64,000 bases of DNA, taken from NCBI GenBank assembly GCA_038326325.1, contig JBBQJW010000009.1:74914-138913 (forward strand), written 5' to 3'. The DNA is from UBA10324 sp038326325 (GTDB lineage Bacteria; Bacteroidota; Bacteroidia; Chitinophagales; UBA10324). Both the position numbers and the translations under genes were made by a program. Under the pieces are notes generated by a model, which searched no databases, was not told the origin of the DNA, and saw only the letters and a program-made list of their open reading frames with translations. Shown here one piece after another: positions 52,761 to 62,900 of this stretch (positions are counted from its first letter, which is position 1; each line of letters opens with the position of its first letter).

Positions 52761-54032
52761 TCAAAAGCGATAAAGCAATCCTAAATTAATTCCATAATTC
52801 AAATCGTGTTGATGGAGTGAGCCAGATTTTTTATAGCGGTCAGTTAAAGAATAACTTGAATTAATTCCTGTTTGCAATCCTAATTTTTGAGAAAGAGAAT
52901 ATCGAAGAGATGAGTTCAATATCCCTTTAAGGTAAATCCGGTTCACTGTATTTTGTGATATTGCCTCTATTGAATAAACAGCATTTGAAAAAGTATTTGG
53001 AACAGTGGCTATACTCGAAGTTGTGGAATACTTTAACAGATACTCCGTTCTTACTCCGGAATTTAAATTCCAACTGAATTTCTTTCCTGAGATTATCGGT
53101 AATCCAATTCCAAAATCTAAATATCCGTTGCGAAAAAATTCACTTCCACTTTCTGTATCAATCAGCTTATCATGCAAAGCGAGTGGCGCTCCTGTTGTCG
53201 TATCGTAAGTAGTAAAAACTAAATATTTTGATTCAGCGTAATTCTGACTCATTTCATAAAAACCTATTCCAAAATTCAGTTCAAGGTTTTTTGCTTTCGG
53301 AAACTGATAAATCAGATTCAAACTTCCATCAAAATAATTAGCATCCTGCTTTTGAAAAGTTTTAAATGAATCTATTGATTGTAAAACGGAATGTTGATTC
53401 ATATAGGAAGTAGAAGCAAGTAGCATCCAACGATGAATTTTATTTACATAATCAGTCTGACTGACTGAAATTTTATCCGGTGAAGAAATATTTTCTGAAA
53501 AATTTAACGATGAAAAAAGTAAGGGTAGCGCTTTCAGATTTGCCACTGAAGTATTTAAACTTGGTTCACTCACAATTACTTCAGGGATTCCCATTGATTG
53601 ATTTTCATTTATAACAGTATTCAGATTTGTTGATGAAGAAATGTTTTTTGAAACACCCTTTTCTTTATTTGCCAATTTATTCGAAGCAGTAACCTGAGCT
53701 TTCTCAAACACTGAATTTTCTGCAACCGTTACAGAAGGTGATTTAATTTCAATAGAAATATTTTTCTGGGTAGTTGATTCAACTTTTCCTTCCACATTAT
53801 TTTGAAACGAAGCATACTTATCCCCAGCATTCAAAAGGTATAATGTTACACCACCGTAAACCAAACCCGCAACACCAATAGCGCTGAATAACAAAAAGAA
53901 AAATCCTCTTCTCTTTTTTTGTTTCAATGTGGCTTCCACATTCAGCCAAACTGAATCATCAGGTGTTGGTTGAAATGCATCGGCGAGTTGCCGGGCTTTC
54001 AATTCCCAATTGTCATTTTCAAACTCTTTCAT
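52761..54032 (-). CDS. Anti-sigma-like membrane protein with beta-barrel C-terminus
   Basis: This 423-residue protein is encoded right after the ECF sigma factor, overlapping it by 14 bp. Residues 1-54 form a cytoplasmic domain (DNWELKARQLADAFQPTPDDSVWLNVEATLKQKKR), a membrane helix follows (FFFLLFSAIGVAGLVYGGVTLYLL), then a Ser/Asn/Lys-rich linker. The last 230 residues look like an outer-membrane-type beta-barrel that ends with aromatic LGLLYRF. The design suggests a sensor reaching from the inner membrane, but anti-sigma activity is inferred only from position. Confidence 0.75.
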   Translation of the reverse strand: MKEFENDNWELKARQLADAFQPTPDDSVWLNVEATLKQKKRRGFFFLLFSAIGVAGLVYGGVTLYLLNAGDKYASFQNNVEGKVESTTQKNISIEIKSPSVTVAENSVFEKAQVTASNKLANKEKGVSKNISSSTNLNTVINENQSMGIPEVIVSEPSLNTSVANLKALPLLFSSLNFSENISSPDKISVSQTDYVNKIHRWMLLASTSYMNQHSVLQSIDSFKTFQKQDANYFDGSLNLIYQFPKAKNLELNFGIGFYEMSQNYAESKYLVFTTYDTTTGAPLALHDKLIDTESGSEFFRNGYLDFGIGLPIISGKKFSWNLNSGVRTEYLLKYSTTSSIATVPNTFSNAVYSIEAISQNTVNRIYLKGILNSSLRYSLSQKLGLQTGINSSYSLTDRYKKSGSLHQHDLNYGINLGLLYRF

Positions 54033-54576
54033 ATTCCTTCACTTTAAATCGTTGTTGAATTATTTGTTCGAGCTTCACCCTCGCTCTCGTGTATTGCGAG
54101 CGACTTGTACTTTCAGTTATTCCAAGAGCCTCTCCTACTTCTTTGTGGGAGAAACCCTCGATGGCATATAAATTAAAAACTGCTTTAAATCCTTCCGGCA
54201 ATTTCGAAATGCAATTCACTAAATCTTCTGATTGCAGTTTGTGTAACACTTCAGGATTTGTTGCATGATTTTTTATTTCAATCTTCTCTTCGTCTTCAAA
54301 CAAATTTTTACTTCTTGCCTTTATAAAATCGAGGGCAGTGTTCACCATTATTCTTCTTATCCATGCTTCAAGTGGTCCGTCGCCTTTGAATGATTTTAAT
54401 CTTGTAAAAACTTTGATGAATCCTTCCTGCAAAATATCTCTGGCATCTTCTCCGTTGCGCGCATACCGATAACAAACACCGGTCATTTTCGATGCAAACC
54501 CTTCATACAATCTTTTTTGAGCCGTGGCATTTCCTTTTAAACAAAGCTGCACCAACTCATTGTCCGATTCACTCAT
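54019..54576 (-). CDS. ECF RNA polymerase sigma factor
   Basis: This 185-residue sigma-70 family factor has region 2 (YARNGEDARDILQEGFIKVFTRLKSFKGDGPLEAWIRRIMVNTALD) and region 4 (LPEGFKAVFNLYAIEGFSHKEVGEALGITESTSRSQYTRARVKL). It is linked with an overlapping downstream gene for a membrane partner. It probably senses an envelope signal. The targets are unknown. Confidence 0.93.
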   Translation of the reverse strand: MSESDNELVQLCLKGNATAQKRLYEGFASKMTGVCYRYARNGEDARDILQEGFIKVFTRLKSFKGDGPLEAWIRRIMVNTALDFIKARSKNLFEDEEKIEIKNHATNPEVLHKLQSEDLVNCISKLPEGFKAVFNLYAIEGFSHKEVGEALGITESTSRSQYTRARVKLEQIIQQRFKVKEYERV

Positions 54577-54743
54577 TCATTTTGTTCGAAGTGTAAAGCT
54601 ATTCTTTGTCTTTAAAAAATCAGTTTGAAGACATGACTACTATTTGAATAAAAATGCTGCATAATCAATAAATTATTTCTAAAACATTTCTTAAGCAATT
54701 TTCAAATTAGCATTTTACATTCGTTCCACTTAATAAAACATTC

Positions 54744-56852
54744 ATGACTAAAAAAATTATTTCCACCTCCCTCCTGCTATTTATTTCTGTTACACTTTTA
54801 GCACAACTGCAATATCCTCAAACGCGAAAGTGTGATACAGTTACAAACTACTTCGGAACAAAAGTCGCTGACCCTTATCGCTGGCTTGAAGACGATAACA
54901 GCGATGAAACAAAAAATTGGGTTGTGGCAGAAAACAAAGTCACTTTCGATTACCTGTCTAAAATTCCATACCGTGATAAAATAAAAAAACGCATTACTGA
55001 TTTATATAATTTTCCCCGCATCAGTGCACCTTACCGTGAGGGCGAATATTATTTCTACACGAAGAATAGTGGCTTGCAAAATCAATCGCTCAACTATTGT
55101 AAAAAAGGAATTGATGGAACAGAAGAATTATTTCTCGACCCGAATAAATTATCAGCTGAAGGAACTGCTTCGGTTGCCTTCGCAGGTTTTAGTCAGGATA
55201 GAAAATATGTTGCGTACACAGTTGCCAATGCCGGAAGCGATTGGGAAACAATGTATGTGATGGATGTTGCAACTAAACAAACGCTGCCTGACAAATTAGA
55301 GTGGGTGAAATTCAGTGGCGCTGCGTGGAAGGATAATGGGTTTTATTACGCGCACTATGCTGCACCTGAAAAAGGAAAAGAACTTTCAGATGCAAATCAG
55401 TTTATGAGAATTTATTATCACAAATTAGGCGACTCCCAGGAAAAAGACCAGTTGATTTATGAAGATGCAAATCATCCGCAACGATATTTTGGTCCGGAAG
55501 TAACTGACGATGGAAAATTTTTATTCATTGATATTTCAGAAGGAACAAGTGGAAATGAAATATGGGGGAAAGATTTAACAGCGGGTGCTTCTGACTTAAA
55601 ATTGTTGTGCAAAGGTTTCGATTCAGATTATTCCATTCTTGATAACACAGGAAATTATATTATCGCAATGACCAATCACAATGCGCCGAATCAAAAAGTG
55701 GTGTTGATTGATTATAATAATCCCGATGAATCAAACTGGAAAGATTTAATTCCGGAATCAACAAATCTGTTACAGTCGGTTTCAGTTGCAGGAGGGAAAT
55801 TATTCTGTACTTACCTGAAAGATGCTTCCAGTCATGTGTTTCAGTATTCGCGCGGCGGACAAATGGAGCGCGAAATTTCCTTACCCGGAATCGGAACTGT
55901 TACAGGTTTCTCGGGTGAGAAAGATGATAAAACCTTGTACTTCTCTTTTGCTTCGTTCACGACTCCTTCAACAATTTATAGTTATGATATTACAAGTGGT
56001 GATGTGAAAGTTTATATAAAACCTGATCTGACTTTCAATCCTGATGATTATGAAACAAAACAGGTTTGGTACACAAGCAAGGATGGAACAAAAGTTCCGA
56101 TATTCATTGTTAGTAAGAAAGGAATTAAAATGGATGGCACCAATCCAACATTGTTATATGGTTATGGAGGATTTAATATTCCGATGACCCCGAACTTTAA
56201 TGCTTCAAGAATGGTGTTGCTTGAGAACGGAGGAATTTATGTAATGGCAAATCTTCGTGGTGGAAGCGAGTATGGCGAAGCATGGCATAAGGCAGGAATG
56301 CTCGATAAAAAGCAAAATGTGTTTGATGATTTTATTTCTGCTGCTGAATATCTGATTGCAGAAAAATATACAAGTTCTGCAAAGCTGGCGATACTTGGTC
56401 GTTCCAATGGAGGGTTATTAGTTGGTGCCTGTGAAACTCAGCGACCTGATTTATACAAAGTTTGTTTTCCGGGTGTTGGTGTGATGGACATGTTGCGCTA
56501 TCACAAATTTACTGTTGGCTGGGGATGGGCTGTTGAATACGGCAGTAGCGACAACGAACATGATTTTAAAAACCTGATTAAGTTCTCACCGTTACACAAT
56601 ATCAAACCTGCAAATTATCCTGCAACACTTGTTACAACTGCTGATCATGATGATCGTGTAGTTCCTGCCCACTCGTTTAAATACACTGCAACCCTACAGG
56701 CAAATCAAACAGGCAAGGCTCCTACTCTCATTCGCATAGATGTAAACGCAGGTCACGGTGGCGGAAGACCTCTTTCAAAAACCATAGACGAAGACACCGA
56801 TATTTATTCATTTATGTTTTACAACATGGGTGTTACACCTTTCTATAAATAA
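54744..56852 (+). CDS. Prolyl oligopeptidase (S9A)
   Basis: This 702-residue enzyme has a signal peptide (SLLLFISVTLLAQ) and cleaves after proline in short peptides. The N-terminal DPYRWLEDDNSDETKNWVVAEN starts the family, a beta-propeller follows, and the C-terminal alpha/beta hydrolase has Ser in GRSNGG, Asp in TADHDDRVVP and His in NAGHGGG. The 167-bp leader contains TACATTCG at 54716-54723, a possible -7 box. A strong terminator follows the gene. Confidence 0.95.
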   Translation: MTKKIISTSLLLFISVTLLAQLQYPQTRKCDTVTNYFGTKVADPYRWLEDDNSDETKNWVVAENKVTFDYLSKIPYRDKIKKRITDLYNFPRISAPYREGEYYFYTKNSGLQNQSLNYCKKGIDGTEELFLDPNKLSAEGTASVAFAGFSQDRKYVAYTVANAGSDWETMYVMDVATKQTLPDKLEWVKFSGAAWKDNGFYYAHYAAPEKGKELSDANQFMRIYYHKLGDSQEKDQLIYEDANHPQRYFGPEVTDDGKFLFIDISEGTSGNEIWGKDLTAGASDLKLLCKGFDSDYSILDNTGNYIIAMTNHNAPNQKVVLIDYNNPDESNWKDLIPESTNLLQSVSVAGGKLFCTYLKDASSHVFQYSRGGQMEREISLPGIGTVTGFSGEKDDKTLYFSFASFTTPSTIYSYDITSGDVKVYIKPDLTFNPDDYETKQVWYTSKDGTKVPIFIVSKKGIKMDGTNPTLLYGYGGFNIPMTPNFNASRMVLLENGGIYVMANLRGGSEYGEAWHKAGMLDKKQNVFDDFISAAEYLIAEKYTSSAKLAILGRSNGGLLVGACETQRPDLYKVCFPGVGVMDMLRYHKFTVGWGWAVEYGSSDNEHDFKNLIKFSPLHNIKPANYPATLVTTADHDDRVVPAHSFKYTATLQANQTGKAPTLIRIDVNAGHGGGRPLSKTIDEDTDIYSFMFYNMGVTPFYK

Positions 56853-56870
56853 CAATTCAGATAAAATTCA

Positions 56871-56914
56871 AAGAGCCCAATCTCCGGGGTAGCAGTCGGA
56901 GTCGGGCTCTTTTA
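56871..56914. terminator. Bidirectional terminator between S9A and giant adhesin genes
   Basis: The arms AAGAGCCC (56871-56878) and GGGCTCTT (56904-56911) flank a GC-rich loop, followed by a short T run. It separates two convergent genes. Confidence 0.8.
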
Positions 56915-56934
56915 CTTTGATTATAAACCTTAGA

Positions 56935-59900
56935 TTATCTTACAACTGTTACATCACCTTTTTTATTTGCTTTGGTTCCGTCGTCGTAAGTAATATCAAC
57001 AACATAAACGAAGACACCCACATTCACAGGTTGACCTTTGAAAGTGGCATCCCAACCTGAAGAATTTTCATCTCCCTGATAAACCAACTCTCCTATTCTA
57101 TCGAAAATATTTAAAGTAAAATTCTGAATTCCGGTTCCGTAAATATTGAACACATCATTTTTTCCATCACCATTTGGAGTGAAAGCGTTAGGGATAAACA
57201 CAGTTCCATCTTCAACAACAAGTATTGGGTGAAGTGTAACAGTATCAGCGCAACCATAATCAGCAGTAGCAATAAGAGTTACATCAAAGTCACCCGGATG
57301 CTGATAAGTGTGAAGCACATTCTTAAAAGTATCAGTTGACCCATCACCATAGAACCATTGATAATGGTTTGCATTGGTTGATTGATTATAGAAAGTAAAA
57401 GTTGCGTCAGCCAAAGTTGTGACAACTCCTAATCCGGGATCAACACTGAAATTCGCAACCGGCGATGGATGAACAACTATTGAAGCAAGATTAGATAATG
57501 TGTCAGCACATCCGCCCTGACCTGTTACAACTAAAGTTACTGGATAAGTTCCTTGCGTGTAGTAAATGTGTATTGGGCTAACACTATTTGAAGAAGTATT
57601 ATCACCAAAGGACCAGTCAAACGATGCAGCTCCTGTCGTATGATTATCAAATGTAACAGTCAATGGCGAACAACCTTCGTCAGGCAAAACATCGACAATA
57701 ACATCAGGCAAAACTCCAACCACTAATGTTACAGTTGTTGAACCTGTGCAACCTGATGTATTTGCTCCAACAACAGTATAAGTGATTGTTGAATCTGGCT
57801 GAGCTGTTACACTTACACCATTTGTCATGTTCAATCCTGTTGCTGGATACCATGAGTATGCATTTGCTCCACTTGCAGAAAGTATTGCAGTTTGCCCGGG
57901 ACAAATTGTTGTCGCAGTTGCACTTACACTGATATTGATTGAAGAGTTAATGATGACTGAAGTAGTTGCCTGTGCTGAGCAACCTGTTGCAGCATCAATA
58001 CCTGTTACAGTATAGGTAGTGTTCACTCCCGGAGCTGCTGTTACAGTTGCGCTGGTTGAATTATTTAAACTTACTGAAGGCGACCATGAATAAGAAGTGC
58101 CACCTGTTGCGTTCAGTTGAACAGAGTTGCCTGCACAAATGCTATTATTATTTGCAATTGCACTTATCGCAGGAAGCGAATTCACATTCACAACAATTGA
58201 TGCTGAATTACTACACCCGATTCCATTGGTAGTTGTTACAGTATAGGTTGTTGGAATTATTGGATTGGCAGAAATATTATTCCCTGTTATTGCACTCAAT
58301 CCGGTTGATGGCGACCAGGTGTAATTTGTTCCCGCTCCGGTTGCATTAATTATTACTGAAGTTCCAAAACAAATACTTGTATCAATGGTGTTCAAGCTTA
58401 AATTCGGTATTGACATCACACCCAAAACAGTTGTTGCCTGAACACTGCAACCATTTGATGTTGCAGTAACAGTATAAGTGGTAGTGATGTTTGGCGAAGC
58501 TGTAACAGTTGTTCCCGTTGATGTGCTTAAACTAATTGATGGCGTCCACAAATATGTTGTTGCACCACTCGCACTAATGGTAGTTGAACCACCTGGGCAA
58601 ATAGTTGTACTTGCTGGAATCAAATTCAGATTAGGATTTGGATTAACTGTTATTACAATTGAAGAAGCTGAAGAGCATCCGCCAGAAGCCAATCCTGTTA
58701 CAGTATATGTTGTAGTTGCAATTGGGTTTGCTATTACATTATTACCGGTTGAGGAATTCAATCCTGTTGAAGGCAACCATGTATAAGTTGCCGCTCCTGT
58801 TGCAGTGATATCAGTTGCATTTCCAAGGCAAATGATATTTGAAGGAGAACTAAGATTAATAACAGGTGATGCACTTGAAATCAAATTGGTAGTCGTGAAC
58901 AAAGAACAACCACTCAAATCTGTCACAGTTACAGAGTAGCTTCCAGCTGCAAGATTGCTTAAGGATGAAGTGGTGGCGCCATTTACCCAATTATATGAGT
59001 AAGGAGGCATTCCGCTACTTACAATCAAAACAATTGCACCATTAGTTTGTCCGCAACTTGGAAGCGCTGCATTCACACTCATCACAGGGCCGCTAATGTT
59101 TTCAATCATTACACTTAAAATCGCCGGACAATTATTTGCATCTGTAACAGTCACTAAATAATTTCCCTGAGATAGATTGGAAACACCTTGTGTCGTACTT
59201 GAATTGCTCCATTGATAAGCATAAGGTGAAACACCGCCAACTACAGTCAGGTTAATAGCTCCATTATTATTTCCACAGGATGCATCAACATGGGTTTCAC
59301 TTATTGAAGGTGCATTGCTATTGGAAATAGTTACCGAAACAGTAGCTGAGCAATTAAAGGCATCGCTAACTGTTACAGTATAGTTACCTGCGTTCATAGT
59401 GTTTGGGTCTTCAGTTGTTCCGCCGGTATTCCAGACAAAACTGTAAGGTGCCGTTCCGCTACTAACCGTTAAGTCAATTGCTCCATTATTATTTCCGCAA
59501 GAAGCATTTGTATGAGTTTCAGAAACTGAAGGGTAAGTAGAGTTCTCAAGCAACACATTTAAAATTGCCTGACAATTATTTGCATCTGTAACAGTCACAA
59601 AATAATTTCCGGATGAAGCATTGGTCAGGTTCTGTGAAGTAATTGAATTACTCCAGTTATAGGTGTAAGGTGAAGCCCCGCCTGCCACTGTCAAACTGAT
59701 AGCACCATTATTATTTCCACAACTGGTGTTTGTATGTGTTTCGCTAACAGATGGTCCCGTTAAATTTATTATGCTAACCATAGAAGAAGTTGAACAACCG
59801 ATTGCATCATTTACAGTAACTGAATAGTTTCCAGAAACAACTCCTCCAAGATTTTGTTGAGTACTTCCATTCGACCACAGATATGAAAGTGCAGCTACAG

Positions 59901-62900
59901 AATTTGTAATTGTCAATGTTGCACCTCCGCTATTTGGATTACTGCATGAAGTATTAATCGGAGAAACAACAGCAGATAATAAACATGGTGGTGCTGATAT
60001 GCAATTTATAACAACAGGGAAAGTAGCAGTGCAACCATTCGCATCCAGAACTTCTACATTATAACCGCCAGCAACAATTCCAACTAAATCTTCATTCGTT
60101 GAATTATTATTCCATTCATATTCATATGGCAATGTTCCGCCTGTAACTGTTACATCAATACTTCCATTGCTTTGACCACAATTCGGATCAGAATGTGTTT
60201 CAGTTATAGATGGCTGATTAGAATTGTTATTTCCAATGTTAATACTTAAAATTGATTGGCAAGTATTCACATCTGTAACAGTTATGAAATAATTACCTTG
60301 AGAAATGCTTGAAATATCTTCAGTTGTTGCTCCAGTGCTCCACATGTAAGAATATCCCGATGCTCCACCACCTATTGTAATATCGATAGATGCGTTACTA
60401 TTTCCGCAGATCGCATCATTATGTGTTTCACTTATTGCAGGAATATTATTTCCACCAACTGAAACGGTTAATGAAGATGAGCAAAGGTTAATGTCTGTAA
60501 CAGTTACGGTATAAATTCCCTGTGTGATACTATTCAAATCCTCAGAATTTACTGAATTATTCCATGCATAAGAATATGGAGGAACACCACCTGTTACAGT
60601 CAGGTTCACAGCCCCGTTTGGATTTCCGCACGATGAGTTTGTATGTGTTTCTGTTAATGATGGTCCATTTAAACTGTTAATGTTTACGCTTAAAACTGAG
60701 TTGCAGTTATTCGCATCTGTAACAGTTACAAAATAATTCCCCTGGGTTATGTTTGAAAGATTCTGAGTTGTTGCGTTATTACTCCAGTTGAAAGTATAAG
60801 GCGTGGTTCCGCCGGCCACAGAAAGATTGATTGTTCCATTGCTGTTTCCACAAGTCACATCAGAATGTGTTTCACTTGTTACAGGACCATTTAATGAATT
60901 GATTGTAGCATTCAGAGTTTCTGAACAACCAATCATATCTGTGACAATAACCCAGTAATTACCCGAAATCAATCCAGATAAATCTTCTGTACTAAAATTA
61001 TTATTCCAGATATAGTTATAAGAAGGTGTTCCTCCTGTTACAGTCAAATCAATTGTGCCATTGTTGTTTCCACAATTTGAATTTATGTGAGTTTCTGAAA
61101 GTAAAATTGAGTTCACAGACAAGTTAGTAGTGATAACTGAATCACATCCGCTAACTGAAGTCAATGTAGAAGTATAAGTTCCCGCCGCCGTTACACTTGT
61201 TCCGTTTGGTAAAGTGTATGAAGCTCCTGAACAGATTTGTGCATTTACTGTTGAAGTCAATACCGCATTCACTGAAAGATTAGTGGTGATGATTGAATCA
61301 CATCCGTTAACCGAAGTCAGTGTTGAAGTATAAGTTCCTGCTGCCGTTACACTCGTTCCGTTTGGTAGAATATAATTTCCACCAAAACAGATTTGTGCAT
61401 TTACAGTTGAAGCATAAACCGGGTTCACAGTAAGAATAGTTGTAATAACTGAATCACAACCGCTAATCGAAGTCAATGTTGAAGTATAAGTTCCTGCTGC
61501 CGTTACACTCGTTCCGTTTGGTAAAGTGTATGAAGCGCCTGAACAGATTTGTGCATTTACTGTTGAGGTCAATACTGGATTAACAGAAAGGTTCGTCGTG
61601 ATGATTGAATCACATCCGCTAACTGAAGTCAATGTCGAAGTATATGTTCCTACTGTTGTTACACTTGTTCCATTTGGTAATGTGTATGAAGCGCCTGAAC
61701 AGATTTGTGCATTTACAGTTGAAGTCAATGCTGAGTTCACAGAAAGGTTCGTCGTGATGATTGAATCACATCCGCTAACCGATGTCAGTGTTGAAATATA
61801 AGTTCCCGCTGCTGTTACACTCGTTCCGTTTGGTAAAGTGTATGAAGAGCCTGAACAGATTTGTGCATTTACTGTTGAAGTCAATACTGCATTAACTGAT
61901 AGATTAGTCGTGATGATTGAATCACATCCACTAACCGATGTCAATGTCGAAGTATAAGTTCCTGCCGCCGTTACACTCGTTCCGTTTGGTAAAGTGTATG
62001 AAGCGCCTGAACAGATTTGTGAATTTACTATTGAAGTCAATACTGAATTCACAGAAAGGTTCGTCGTGATGATTGAATCACATCCGCTAACCGATGTCAG
62101 TGTTGAAGTATAAGTTCCCGCTGCTGTTACACTCGCTCCGCTTGGTAAAGTGTATGAAGCGCCTGAACAGATTTGTGCATTTACTGTTACTGGCGTTATA
62201 ACAGAAGGGTTATTTAATGAAGCGGAACCAGCGACAACACACCCAAAAGCATCTGTTACACTTACTATATAATTCCCCGTTGAAAGACCAGACAAATTTT
62301 GATTCGTACTTCCGTTATTCCATAAGTAACTATAAGCAGGAACACCTCCTGTTACTGATAATGAAATTGCTCCATTAGAAGATCCATTACAAACTGGAGC
62401 GATTGAATTTAACAAAAGAGTTTGCCCGTTTTGACCATTAACATTAATCGTAGTTGAAGTAGTACAATTGTTATTATCCGACACGGTAACTTCATAATTA
62501 CCAGCAGAAATATTTGACAAATCTTCCGCCGTTATTCCATTCGACCAATTAATAGAATATGGAGAAGCCCCGCCAGTAATTGTTAAATCTATACTTGCAT
62601 TTGCTAACCCGCAATATTCATCCTGATGACTTTCAATAACCGAAGGTCCGTTATTATTTGAAATTGAAATTGTCAATGACGAAGTACATCCGTTCGCGTC
62701 AAATGCTGTAACGGTATAAACGCCCGCGTTCAGGTTCGAAGCGTCTTCAGTTGTTTCTCCGTTTGACCATTGAAAATGATAAGGCAGGTTTCCACCGCTC
62801 GGCGTTAAATCAACACTTCCGGTTGCGTTTCCGCACGAAGAATTAACATGAGTCTCAGCAAGATAAGGGAGCAAAATATTCGGAATATTTACTGATAGTA

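Noticed and set aside
61108..62199. Regularly spaced repeats that might suggest a CRISPR array
   Set aside because: The 156-bp period is in frame and encodes a 52-residue Ig-like domain. There are no unique spacers and no cas genes.
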